Source of the DNA: Pseudomaricurvus alkylphenolicus | GTDB taxonomy: Bacteria; Pseudomonadota; Gammaproteobacteria; Pseudomonadales; Cellvibrionaceae | Length of the DNA stretch: 64,000 bases | NCBI RefSeq assembly: GCF_011683955.1 | Contig: NZ_JAAQPI010000010.1 | Coordinates: 1-64,000 of the forward strand | Direction of reading: 5' to 3' | Part shown: positions 9,153-17,359 of the stretch, piece after piece | Position numbering within the stretch: the first letter of the stretch is position 1 | Layout of the letters: each line of letters starts with the position of its first letter | Translations under genes and position numbers: made by a program | The notes under the pieces: model-generated | Told to the model about the DNA's origin: nothing | Database searches by the model: none | What the model saw: the letters and a program-made list of their open reading frames with translations, nothing else

Positions 9153-10022
9153 TTGCCGATAAACTCAAACCTTGTTGGAAAAAGTGCCGAGCCCGTAGAG
9201 CATCGAGTCGACGCTCGGGAGTTGATGGCTTACGCCGCCGGTATCAGCGATTTCAATCCCTGCTACTTTGATACTGACAAGATGACGGTATTGGCACACC
9301 CCATGTACTCGGTCTGCCTGGAGTGGCCTCTGGTGTCCAATCAGGCCGAGGTTGCGGGTATGGAGGAGTTTACCGCGGAGGAACGGCTGCGCGCTGTACA
9401 TGCCGCTCATGATATTCATTTTTTGCGCCCCATAAAGGCCGGTGATCGGTTGCAGACCCATTCGACCATGGCTGCTTTGGATCCCATCAAGCCGGGTGCA
9501 CTGGCGGTTTCGCGCCTGGATACGTTGGATGCCAACACCGGTGAATTGGTGTTGCGAACCTATCAAAGCGGTGTGTTTCGGGGTGTGGATATCATCGGTG
9601 AAACAACCAGCAGCGAAGAGATTCCCCCCTGGCCGCAGTTCTGTGACCCCTCAATGGACGGTATTGAAAAAACCATAGCCGTGTCGGCGGGCGCCGCCCA
9701 TGTTTACACCGAATGCACCAACATCTGGAATCCAATTCACACCGACAAAGCCGTAGCCTTGGCTTCGGGTTTGCCCGATCTGATTCTTCATGGCACGGCG
9801 ACCCTGTCCATGGCAGTTTCGTCCATTATCGATGAGTTTGCCGACGCCGACCCGACCCGAGTGACCCGTCTTGGCGGGCGGTTTACGGGCATGGTTTATA
9901 TGCCATCGATATTGACACTACAGGCAATTAAACACGGGAACGTCGTCTCCTTTCAGGTTAAGTCAGAAGAGGGCGGGGTTGCGATCAGCAACGGTTTCGT
10001 TTGTCTGACTGCTGGTAAATGA
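9153..10022 (+). CDS. MaoC-like double-hotdog dehydratase/hydratase
   Basis: 289 residues with two hotdog-fold halves, as in (R)-specific enoyl-CoA hydratases. The C-terminal half carries IWNPIHTD (191-198) with His196 and later LILHGTATL, both typical. The Asp usually five residues before that His is replaced by Ile191. The N-terminal half has ISDFNPCYFD (31-40), keeping an Asp-x-Asn-Pro but with Tyr in the His position. The complete Asp/His pair is therefore not present in either half. The start is TTG at 9153, supported by AAGGAG seven bases upstream and a frame that begins MPINSNLVGK. It sits directly before an SCP2-type thiolase, suggesting a side-chain beta-oxidation step. Confidence 0.85.
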   Translation: MPINSNLVGKSAEPVEHRVDARELMAYAAGISDFNPCYFDTDKMTVLAHPMYSVCLEWPLVSNQAEVAGMEEFTAEERLRAVHAAHDIHFLRPIKAGDRLQTHSTMAALDPIKPGALAVSRLDTLDANTGELVLRTYQSGVFRGVDIIGETTSSEEIPPWPQFCDPSMDGIEKTIAVSAGAAHVYTECTNIWNPIHTDKAVALASGLPDLILHGTATLSMAVSSIIDEFADADPTRVTRLGGRFTGMVYMPSILTLQAIKHGNVVSFQVKSEEGGVAISNGFVCLTAGK

Positions 10023-10078
10023 TCACAACAAATATTTGATAGCCGTAATTCTTCACACAATTTTAAGAGGTAAATTTG

Positions 10079-11260
10079 ATGAGTCGCAAGGTCTACGTTG
10101 CCGGTATCGGCATGGGCAAGTTCAAGAAACCCGGCGCCCACGATCCCTACGAGGTCATGGGCAGCCAGTCAGTCAAACTCGCCATTGAGGATGCAGGCAT
10201 ACAACTGGGTGATGTCCAGCAGGCTTATGCCAGCTACATCTATGGAGACAGCGCCTGTGGCCAGAAGGTGCTGTACGAACTGGGCTTGCCTGGCATTCCC
10301 ATTTTCAATGTCAACAATAACTGTTCTTCCGGCTCGTCTGCGATTTTTCTGGCAAGACAGGCGGTGGAGTCAGGTATGGTGGATTGCGCACTGGCCTACG
10401 GTTTCGAACAAATGCAGACAGGAGCCCTAGGCAGTCACTGGGATGACCGTACGTTCGCCGCAACTGATATCTTTAAGGCCTTGAACGATATTCGTCCACT
10501 GCCGGCTGAAGGGCCACCAGCCGCCATGTTATTTGGTTGCGCCGGCGAAGAGTATATGCAGCGCTACGATGCCAAGGCGGACCTGTTTGCCAAGGTGGCG
10601 GTCAAAACCCGGCGCCACGCGGGTCGAAATCCCTATGCGCTGTTTACCGATCCGTTGACGGTTGAAGAGGTGATGGCCTCGCCGGTGGTGTTCGGAGGTT
10701 TCCTGACACGTTTTATGTGTTGCCCGCCAACCTGTGGTGCCGCAGCGGCGGTCTTTGTGAGCGAAGACTTTGCCAAAAAGCACGGTTGTAACACGGAGGT
10801 TTTTGTTGCGGGTCAGGGCATGGGCACCGACAACGAGACCCTGACCGAAAGCGCCTGCAATGTGGTGGGGTATGACTATGTGCGTCGAGCGGCACTAACC
10901 GCCTACGAGCAGGCGGGGCTGGGGCCGGAGGATGTGGACGTGGTTGAGCTGCACGACTGTTTTACGCCCAACGAAGTGATCAGCTACGAAAGCCTGGGAC
11001 TCTGTGGCGAAGGTGAAGCCATGCGGTTCGTTGACGATGGCGACAACACCTACGGCGGTCGAGTGGTGGTTAATCCCTCCGGCGGTTTGATGTCCAAAGG
11101 GCATCCCATTGGCGCTACCGGTCTGGCCCAGTGTTTTGAGTTGGTGACGCATCTGCGTGGCACGGCTGGCGACCGACAGGTGGAGAATGCGCGCGTGGCG
11201 CTGCAGCACAATATCGGTGTGCCCGGCGCGGGTGTCGTGACGATTTACCAACGCTCTTAA
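10079..11260 (+). CDS. SCP2/sterol-carrier-type thiolase (locus 1)
   Basis: 393 residues, thiolase fold, lipid-transfer-protein type. The nucleophilic Cys is C82 in [18 protein letters not shown] (292-299) replaces the NEAFA motif of FadA-type thiolases, which is diagnostic of the SCP2 group; GHPIGATG (341-348) carries the catalytic His. Such enzymes cleave branched or ring-bearing 3-oxoacyl-CoA, and some catalyse retro-aldol cleavage of sterol side chains instead. It has the same neighbours as a thioester pathway and a close paralogue at 51373. I start at ATG 10079, eight bases after AAGAGG, rather than at the TTG just before it. Confidence 0.92.
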   Translation: MSRKVYVAGIGMGKFKKPGAHDPYEVMGSQSVKLAIEDAGIQLGDVQQAYASYIYGDSACGQKVLYELGLPGIPIFNVNNNCSSGSSAIFLARQAVESGMVDCALAYGFEQMQTGALGSHWDDRTFAATDIFKALNDIRPLPAEGPPAAMLFGCAGEEYMQRYDAKADLFAKVAVKTRRHAGRNPYALFTDPLTVEEVMASPVVFGGFLTRFMCCPPTCGAAAAVFVSEDFAKKHGCNTEVFVAGQGMGTDNETLTESACNVVGYDYVRRAALTAYEQAGLGPEDVDVVELHDCFTPNEVISYESLGLCGEGEAMRFVDDGDNTYGGRVVVNPSGGLMSKGHPIGATGLAQCFELVTHLRGTAGDRQVENARVALQHNIGVPGAGVVTIYQRS

Positions 11261-11283
11261 ACCCGTTAGAGAGAGGTTTCAGC

Positions 11284-11910
11284 ATGTTGACCGCGACAGA
11301 GTTCTACCCGGTAACGACAACGCTTTTGATTGTGCTGTGGATCGAAGCAATCATTTATTTGGGCACTGGGCTGTTTGAGATCTTCGATGATTTTTTTCGC
11401 AAGACTCCGGGCTGGGTGTTTAGAAACAAGCGCCTGAACCTCTATGCCTGGTATGCAGACACCAAGGGCCACAAAAGCCATGCCGTGCTTGCGATGATGT
11501 TGGGTCTTGTCGCATTGAATGGGGTTTTGGAGCAAAAGGTGACCCGCTTTGAAATTGAACTGATCTTTCTCAGCCTGGCAATGCTCAATGGCATGATTTT
11601 CGGACTTATTCCACCGGATAAACGTGCGGTACCTATGTGTCTGATCGCACCTGAATTTTATCTGCAGATTTCGATGTTTGTCTTGTTCAGCGACTTGATC
11701 AGACCTGAGGTTATCGGCCTTTGTGTGCTATTTAATGCCTGGGGGATCTTTGTTTTGGTCAGGAGGATTACGATGGCTGAAAAAGGTGTGTATAACTTCA
11801 AGCGGTTTAATGATGATAAAGTGGTCATCAAACAGGAGGCAAACCATGATCCTTTCCGCAATACGATAGATAGAAAACTGGACGAGGTTCCTGGTACCAG
11901 CAGGGTATAG
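11284..11910 (+). CDS. Uncharacterised polytopic membrane protein, copy 1
   Basis: 208 residues; I do not recognise the family. The sequence shows about five hydrophobic segments: roughly 12-32, 63-82, 88-108, 120-136 and 138-158. A conserved cytosol- or periplasm-facing stretch, RKTPGWVF then RLNLYAWY, lies between the first two, and the tail of about 45 residues is hydrophilic. It begins MLTATEF exactly like the next gene, with which it shares well over half its residues and its length. It lies 23 bases after a thiolase stop and in the same direction. A role as an inner-membrane transporter or membrane anchor for the pathway is possible but unproven. Confidence 0.8.
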   Translation: MLTATEFYPVTTTLLIVLWIEAIIYLGTGLFEIFDDFFRKTPGWVFRNKRLNLYAWYADTKGHKSHAVLAMMLGLVALNGVLEQKVTRFEIELIFLSLAMLNGMIFGLIPPDKRAVPMCLIAPEFYLQISMFVLFSDLIRPEVIGLCVLFNAWGIFVLVRRITMAEKGVYNFKRFNDDKVVIKQEANHDPFRNTIDRKLDEVPGTSRV

Positions 11911-11944
11911 GCCACAGGTCGACAAACGTTCGCGAGGTTTCAAT

Positions 11945-12571
11945 ATGCTGACAGCAACAGAGTTCATCCCCCTGACAAATCAGCTGCTTATTGTTTTATG
12001 GGTAGAGGTGATTATTTATTTGGGGACGGGGCTGTACAAGATCTGCGATGATTTTTACCGAAAAACACCTTCGTGGGTGTTTGTCGATGATCGCCTGAAC
12101 CTGTATGCCTGGTACATCGACATTAAAGGCAATAAGAGTAACGCCGCGCTCGCCATGTTGTTGGGACTCGTGGCGCTTAATGCTCTGCTGGAAGGTAAAA
12201 TCAATCGCTTCGAACTTGAATACATGTTCGTGACCCTGGCGATGCTGAATGCCATGATCTTCAGTCTGATACCCCCAGGCAGGCGTATGATCGCCGGCAT
12301 GTTTATCGCGCCGGAGGTGTATCTGCAAATTGCGGCGTTTGTCTGGTTTCGTGACCTGATCAGACCAGAGGTGTTAGGGCTCTGTATCCTGATTAATCTG
12401 TGGGGGTTGTTTGTGCTATGCCGAAGATTTTCCAAGGTTGATGATGGCAACTACAACTGGAAGCGATTGAATCAAGACAAAGCCGCTGCCAAAGAAGGTG
12501 GCAGAGTCAAGCCTTTTGGAGAAACAACAGATTCCGAGGGGAACCGTTCCCTTGGCGTCGGGGATGTTTAG
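11945..12571 (+). CDS. Uncharacterised polytopic membrane protein, copy 2
   Basis: 208 residues, a tandem paralogue of the preceding gene. Shared stretches include LLIVLW, IIYLGTGL, RLNLYAWY, LGLVALN, RFE, LAMLN, IAPE, YLQI and DLIRPEV. The same ~5 transmembrane segments and hydrophilic C-tail are seen. Differences concentrate in the tails and loops, suggesting an old duplication kept by selection, perhaps as two subunits of one complex (inference). A GAGG ribosome site precedes the ATG. About 135 bases separate it from the next hydrolase gene, so a promoter may lie there. Confidence 0.8.
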   Translation: MLTATEFIPLTNQLLIVLWVEVIIYLGTGLYKICDDFYRKTPSWVFVDDRLNLYAWYIDIKGNKSNAALAMLLGLVALNALLEGKINRFELEYMFVTLAMLNAMIFSLIPPGRRMIAGMFIAPEVYLQIAAFVWFRDLIRPEVLGLCILINLWGLFVLCRRFSKVDDGNYNWKRLNQDKAAAKEGGRVKPFGETTDSEGNRSLGVGDV

Positions 12572-12707
12572 GAGAACTCGCCAATATTATCACCACCATT
12601 TGTATAGCCAGGGATAACACTATTCTGTCCTGCATCAGAAGTTTGGAAAAGCCGTGAGCGATAGACTGAAGGTTCGAGACACGGAAAATATTGTAATAGG
12701 AAGAGAG

Positions 12708-13499
12708 ATGAATATCGAGAATACAAATACCCCTGAGGGTTGGAAAAGCTGCACCACAAATCGTCGCGGTCAGGATATTCACTATCTGGTGCGAGGTGAA
12801 GGGCCATTGATCGTTATGGCTCACGGTGGACTTGGCGATGGTGCAATGAATTTTATCGCCCCGGAGTTTGTGAAGGCCTTTGAAGGACACTTCACCATCG
12901 CCCTGCCGGATTCTCTCGGTCACGGTCTCAGTGGTAAACCCTCTGATCCGGCACTCTACACCTTGAAAGAGCGGGCCGCGGATCTGGTCGCGGTGGTGGA
13001 TGACCTGGGGAAGTCCGAAGCCTGGTATATGGGCTATTCCATGGGCGGCTGGACCGTCGCAGGTATCGCTAAATATTTCCCTGAGCGTTGTGCGGGTCTG
13101 GTGGTCGGTGGCTGGGATGTGGAAGAAGGCATGTACCGCAGCGCACCAAATTTTGGACTTACCGAAATCCGTTTTGAGGACCTGGTACGACTGGCAAGAG
13201 AAGAGGCCCCTCCTGAGTTGGCACCGGAATTTACCCCGGAGCAAGAGGCTGCGCTTCGACCAGCGATCAATGCCATCAACGATCTGGATGGGCAGGCAGA
13301 GGCGCTCGCAGTGATCAAAAAGCCAGTGCTGTTTTGGGTCGGCTATGATGATCCCTATCACGACCCGATGCTGGAATTCGCGCGGCGCAATGGGATTCCA
13401 TTTTTCTCCTCCGAGGGGGATCACCTTGAGGCAATGCTGCATTGCGCTGGTGCTGCGGCCGCCATCAGTGGTTATATCCGCCAACGGTCAGCGCTGTAA
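12708..13499 (+). CDS. Alpha/beta hydrolase
   Basis: 263 residues in the epoxide-hydrolase/haloalkane-like branch of alpha/beta hydrolases. Seen: MAHGGLGDG (oxyanion region), nucleophile elbow GYSMGG with Ser111, an Asp in VGYDDPYHD and the catalytic His in EGDHLEA. I use the ATG at 12708 with AGGAAGAGA just upstream; a GTG at 12654 would add 18 residues lacking family features. No signal peptide, hence cytosolic. It probably hydrolyses an ester, lactone or C-C bond intermediate of the locus 1 substrate. Confidence 0.88.
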   Translation: MNIENTNTPEGWKSCTTNRRGQDIHYLVRGEGPLIVMAHGGLGDGAMNFIAPEFVKAFEGHFTIALPDSLGHGLSGKPSDPALYTLKERAADLVAVVDDLGKSEAWYMGYSMGGWTVAGIAKYFPERCAGLVVGGWDVEEGMYRSAPNFGLTEIRFEDLVRLAREEAPPELAPEFTPEQEAALRPAINAINDLDGQAEALAVIKKPVLFWVGYDDPYHDPMLEFARRNGIPFFSSEGDHLEAMLHCAGAAAAISGYIRQRSAL

Positions 13500-13517
13500 T
13501 TCTACAAGTTAAAGCTT

Positions 13518-13937
13518 ATGTCATTCAAACTCTCGAAACAGGCCGTCGATGTGGGGCTGGTTACGGCTAATCCGGAACCGATGTTGCACTTCTACCGCGA
13601 AAAGCTTGGCCTGGAGGAAGCGCCCGGCGTCACCATGCCTGGCGTAACCACCCACAAATTTGTGTGGGGTGAAAGCGTGATTAAAATTGTCGTCCCGGAC
13701 ACTGATATCAAACCGCCACCGGTTGCCGACTCGATCGATTCACTGTTTCAGATATCGGGTTTACGTTATCTTACTCTGTATGTGTCCAGCCTGGATGACG
13801 CAATCCAGCGCTGTCAAGATGCCGGGGCGACTTTTGCGGCGCCGAAAACAGAGATCAGTCCCACGGTATCGGTATTTGTGATTCAGGACCCCGATGGCAA
13901 TTTTATCGAATTCAAGCAAGATCAAACAATCAGCTGA
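13518..13937 (+). CDS. VOC (glyoxalase/dioxygenase fold) protein
   Basis: 139 residues with the two beta-alpha-beta-beta-beta units of the vicinal oxygen chelate fold. The first begins DVGLVTANPEPMLHFYREKL and the second LRYLTLYVSSLDDAIQ; the final strand QDPDGNFIEF holds the usual Glu metal ligand. Members are glyoxalases, isomerases, epimerases (including methylmalonyl-CoA epimerase) or ring-cleavage enzymes. The sequence does not decide which. It sits 18 bases after the hydrolase stop in the same run. Confidence 0.85.
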   Translation: MSFKLSKQAVDVGLVTANPEPMLHFYREKLGLEEAPGVTMPGVTTHKFVWGESVIKIVVPDTDIKPPPVADSIDSLFQISGLRYLTLYVSSLDDAIQRCQDAGATFAAPKTEISPTVSVFVIQDPDGNFIEFKQDQTIS

Positions 13938-13972
13938 GTACCAAATCAGTCAGATAACAAGGGTACAAGACG

Positions 13973-14914
13973 ATGAAGCATGTTTATATCAATCCCCAAA
14001 CGCAAGTTGTTATTGACCAACTGGGGCAGCGAGGTCTGGATGAAGTCTCGGAGCACAGCATCGAGGAAATTCGCGAATCCGCGTCAAAGTTGTTTGCTGA
14101 ACTCGGGCCGGCCAATCGAGACGTCTACAAGGACGAATATATTTTCGTGCCTGGTCCGGAGGGAGACATTCGTTGCCGAATGATCGTACCACGGGAGCCT
14201 ACGGCTCCCATGCCCGTATTGTTGTACTTTATCGGTGGTACCTTTGCTCACAAAACCGCTTACGAGTTTGGCGGTACCCCCCACGTGTTGGCAACAGAAG
14301 CCAACTGCATCATGATCATTCCCGAACACAGGCTGCCCCCGGAGAATCGCTATCCGGCCGCCTTTGATGACTGCTATGCGGTTTACAAATGGCTGCTTCG
14401 GCACGCCGGAGAAATCAATGGCGACGTCCGACGCATTGCTGTGGGCGGAGGCAGTTCGGCCGGCAATATTGCAGCCACCGTTTGCCAGGATGCCAAGGCC
14501 GACGGTATTCCCCAGCCGGTGCTCCAGTGGCTGGACGTACCCTTGCTGGATCATATGTCCGAAACACCTTCCGTGCAGCAGATGGATTATCTGGTCGACC
14601 GAGATTCACTGCGCTTTGGTTCCGATATTCTGTTTGGCGATCAGGAATGGGCGCTGCGTGCTTCACCCTTGCGTGCGCCCGATGTGAGCGGTCTTGCTCC
14701 GGCCTATATCACTACCGCAGAACTTGATCCTCTGGTGGATGAGGCCAGGGCCTATGCGATCCGCCTGCGTAACGCCGGGGTTCCCACGACTTATATCTGC
14801 TATGAGGGCCAGATCCATGGGTTCTCAGGTATGGGTGGCATTATCGATGAAGGCCTGATGATGATTTACCAGGCGGCGGGTGTTCTGAGGTACGCGTTCA
14901 GCAAAGGTCGGTAA
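13973..14914 (+). CDS. Alpha/beta hydrolase fold-3 (HSL-type esterase)
   Basis: 313 residues of the hormone-sensitive-lipase family. Nucleophile motif GGSSAGN with Ser162, Asp251 in ELDPLVDEA and His281 in QIHGFSG complete the triad. PEHRLPPENRYPAAFDD is a strong family signature. The hallmark HGGG oxyanion motif is changed to FIGG (86-89), with Ile in place of His. It starts with GACG spacing after the VOC gene and ends the locus 1 run; the next gene is on the other strand. Likely substrate: a medium-chain or bulky ester. Confidence 0.9.
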   Translation: MKHVYINPQTQVVIDQLGQRGLDEVSEHSIEEIRESASKLFAELGPANRDVYKDEYIFVPGPEGDIRCRMIVPREPTAPMPVLLYFIGGTFAHKTAYEFGGTPHVLATEANCIMIIPEHRLPPENRYPAAFDDCYAVYKWLLRHAGEINGDVRRIAVGGGSSAGNIAATVCQDAKADGIPQPVLQWLDVPLLDHMSETPSVQQMDYLVDRDSLRFGSDILFGDQEWALRASPLRAPDVSGLAPAYITTAELDPLVDEARAYAIRLRNAGVPTTYICYEGQIHGFSGMGGIIDEGLMMIYQAAGVLRYAFSKGR

Positions 14915-14967
14915 CAACAATTCGTCGGCGATTGCTCTCGTATTGTTTGCTTTATCAGTTTGGAAGC

Positions 14968-15996
14968 TTATTCAATTTCCAATCCCTTGCGAAACTGAAG
15001 CGGCGTAAAACCGGTCCAGCTCTTAAAGGCCCGGATAAACGCGCTGGGTTCGGCGTAGCCGGCATAGACGGCAATCTGTTCAATGCTGGTTTCCGGGTCG
15101 CCCAGGTGATGGATAGCAATATCACGCCTTACTTGCGATTTGATGGTGTGAAAGCTCGTGCCTTCTTCGCCCAGGCGGCGTCTGAGCGTGTGGGGCTTGT
15201 ATTTCATTTGGGTCGCAATCTGCTCGAATTCCGGCGGCGCATTGTGCCTGGCAAAAGCCTGTTTGATCAGCGTCCTGACCGTCTGCGTGAGAACACCCCC
15301 GGCATCCATCGGCAGGTACAGGTCCAGCGGTGCGCGACGAGCATAACTTTCCGTGCTGGCCTCGTTCTGAACGATGGGGTGATCCAGATAACTGGTGTCA
15401 AAGAAGAAGGCATTGTGGGGCTGCTTGAACAGGACAGGCGCACCATAGTAAATATGCCGGTATTCTGCCCTGTAATCGGGGGGTGGAAAGTCGAGGGTGA
15501 CCTGGTTCAGAATGATTCGCTCGTTGCATAACCAGCCCACAACTCGATGAGCCACCAGCAACGCGGAGTCGATGGCGTGATCGTTTACGATTCGGTGCCC
15601 CGCTATACGTTCAATTCTGAATTCAACCTGATTGGCACCGATATTCATCGAATAGCGAAAGCTGTTGTCAAATAAATTGTAAATCTCTGTCAGTCGCTGC
15701 AGGGCGCATCCCAATGTCCGTGTCTGCAACAGCGACAGCGCCACGATACGAAAGTGCCCGAGCAGGAAAGGACGCTCCAGGGAACAATTGAGCTCGTCTT
15801 TGGCCTGGTATGAACACAGCCTTGCCAGCTTAACCACTTTTTCAACAGGGACGCGCGCCTTCGGTTTTTTCAGTTGCTTTTCCGAAATATCACATCGCTT
15901 GAGCAGGCTGGGGATATCATGACCCGCCTGCCTCATGCCTTCCAGAGAATGCACCACGATCATCGCACATACGCTGATTTTCTCGGCCGTACTCAA
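14968..15996 (-). CDS. AraC regulator with Arabinose_bd-type N-domain, copy 1
   Basis: 342 residues. The N-terminal domain has the layout of OruR/ArgR-like AraC proteins (segments around LGCALQRLTEIYNLF and GAPVLFKQPHNAFFFD). The C-terminal HTH pair includes [20 protein letters not shown] and ends [10 protein letters not shown]. It is divergent from the thiolase/FadB-like operon and a close paralogue (shared [29 protein letters not shown]) of the gene at 53236-54264, which is also divergent from a thiolase. The shared 153-base intergenic region carries the GTCATTGT element. It probably controls the divergent operon in response to an acyl-CoA or acid ligand (inference). Confidence 0.9.
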   Translation of the reverse strand: MSTAEKISVCAMIVVHSLEGMRQAGHDIPSLLKRCDISEKQLKKPKARVPVEKVVKLARLCSYQAKDELNCSLERPFLLGHFRIVALSLLQTRTLGCALQRLTEIYNLFDNSFRYSMNIGANQVEFRIERIAGHRIVNDHAIDSALLVAHRVVGWLCNERIILNQVTLDFPPPDYRAEYRHIYYGAPVLFKQPHNAFFFDTSYLDHPIVQNEASTESYARRAPLDLYLPMDAGGVLTQTVRTLIKQAFARHNAPPEFEQIATQMKYKPHTLRRRLGEEGTSFHTIKSQVRRDIAIHHLGDPETSIEQIAVYAGYAEPSAFIRAFKSWTGFTPLQFRKGLEIE

Positions 15997-16042
15997 ATCG
16001 GATTCCTCATCAGTACTGTCGTGGATTGTTAATTACTGCCTA

Positions 16043-16069
16043 TTTTTGCTGCCAGTGGCGGTCATTGTA
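16043..16069 (+). promoter_or_regulatory. GTCATTGT element, copy A
   Basis: TTTTT-G-CTGC, a variable spacer, then GGCGGTCATTGTA, 81 bases before the thiolase start. The same arrangement (TTTTT, a GC-rich middle, GTCATTGT) occurs at 28947-28973 and 54322-54347 at similar distances from other beta-oxidation operons. Two of the three lie between an Arabinose_bd-type AraC gene and a thiolase. A regulator operator is the simplest reading. Confidence 0.5.
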
Positions 16070-16149
16070 CCGCACTTGGGCCGGTGTAAGAATGAAACAC
16101 TGCTTTTATCGCCAACGGGCCGGTTTCGGTCCAGCCAAACGAGGTTGCC

Positions 16150-17358
16150 ATGACACACCAAGCGTATATTTACGATGCTATCCGTACTCCGCGGAGTAAG
16201 GGTAAAAAAGATGGGACTCTGCATGAAGTCAAACCGATTGAGTTGGGAGCCGGTCTGCTGCGTGAACTCCAGCGCCGCCATCAATTTGACACCGCCTATG
16301 TGGATGACGTCATGCTCGGTTGTAACAGTCCCGTCGGTGAGCAGGGGGCGGTGGTGTCCAAAGCCATCGTCCAGCACGCGGGCTGGGACGAGAGCATCGC
16401 CGCTGCACAGATTGACCGTTTTTGTGCATCGGGTCTGGAGGCAGTGAACTCAGCGGCACAAAACATTATGTCCGGTTGGAATCAGTTGATGGTGGCGGGC
16501 GGCGTTGAGTCCATGTCCCGGGTACCCATGGGCTCAGCCGGGGGCGCTCTGTTGGGCGATCCCGAGTTTGTGATGGCGCAGCGCATTGCTCCCCAGGGTA
16601 TTGGTGCCGACCTGATCGCCACCCTGGGCGGTTGGGATCGCGAGGACGTGGATGGTTTTGCCCTGTTGTCACAGCAGCGCGCGGCTCACGCCCAACAGAA
16701 TGGATATTTCGACAAGTCCGTAGTGCCGGTAAAGGACCGCAGTGGCATTACCATTCTGGAAAAGGATGATTTCCTCAAGCCCAATACCACCATGGAAGTA
16801 CTGGGCAAACTCAAACCCTCCTTCGAGGCTATGGGCGCTACCGGTATGGACGATATGATCCTGCCCAAATACCCACAGGTGGAGCGCATTAACCACGTGC
16901 ACACACCGGGTAATTCCTCCGGCATCGTTGACGGCGCCAGTGCGGTGCTGATCGGCAGCGAACAGGCGGGCAAGGACCTGGGCCTGACCCCGCGCGGTCG
17001 TATCGTCGCCGGTGCCGTACTGTCCACCGATCCGTCCATCATGCTGGTGGGGCCGGGGCCCGCGGCTGAAAAGTGCCTGAAGATCGCCGGTATGAAAAAG
17101 AGCGATATCGATCTGTGGGAAATCAACGAAGCCTTTGCCTCAGTGGTATTGCGCTATATGGACGACTTGGGCATCGATACCGAAGTCACCAACGTTGTCG
17201 GTGGCGCCATCGCCCTCGGCCATCCGTTGGGCGCGACCGGCGGCATGCTGGTGAGCATCATGCTCGATGAACTTGAGCGTCGTGGTCTTAAGCGAGCCAT
17301 GCTGTCCCTGTGCGTGGGCGGTGGTATGGGTATCTCCACCATTATTGAGAGAATCTAA
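16150..17358 (+). CDS. Acetyl-CoA C-acyltransferase (FadA-type thiolase)
   Basis: 402 residues. It cleaves 3-oxoacyl-CoA with CoA at the end of each beta-oxidation turn. The nucleophile is Cys92 in [26 protein letters not shown] with the His, and C-terminal CVGGGMG with the second Cys are all present. It lies one base upstream of the FadB-like gene, so the two should form one operon and an alpha/beta trifunctional complex. A close paralogue, broken after about 258 residues, is at 54441. Start ATG has CGAGG upstream. Confidence 0.95.
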   Translation: MTHQAYIYDAIRTPRSKGKKDGTLHEVKPIELGAGLLRELQRRHQFDTAYVDDVMLGCNSPVGEQGAVVSKAIVQHAGWDESIAAAQIDRFCASGLEAVNSAAQNIMSGWNQLMVAGGVESMSRVPMGSAGGALLGDPEFVMAQRIAPQGIGADLIATLGGWDREDVDGFALLSQQRAAHAQQNGYFDKSVVPVKDRSGITILEKDDFLKPNTTMEVLGKLKPSFEAMGATGMDDMILPKYPQVERINHVHTPGNSSGIVDGASAVLIGSEQAGKDLGLTPRGRIVAGAVLSTDPSIMLVGPGPAAEKCLKIAGMKKSDIDLWEINEAFASVVLRYMDDLGIDTEVTNVVGGAIALGHPLGATGGMLVSIMLDELERRGLKRAMLSLCVGGGMGISTIIERI

Positions 17359-17359
17359 G

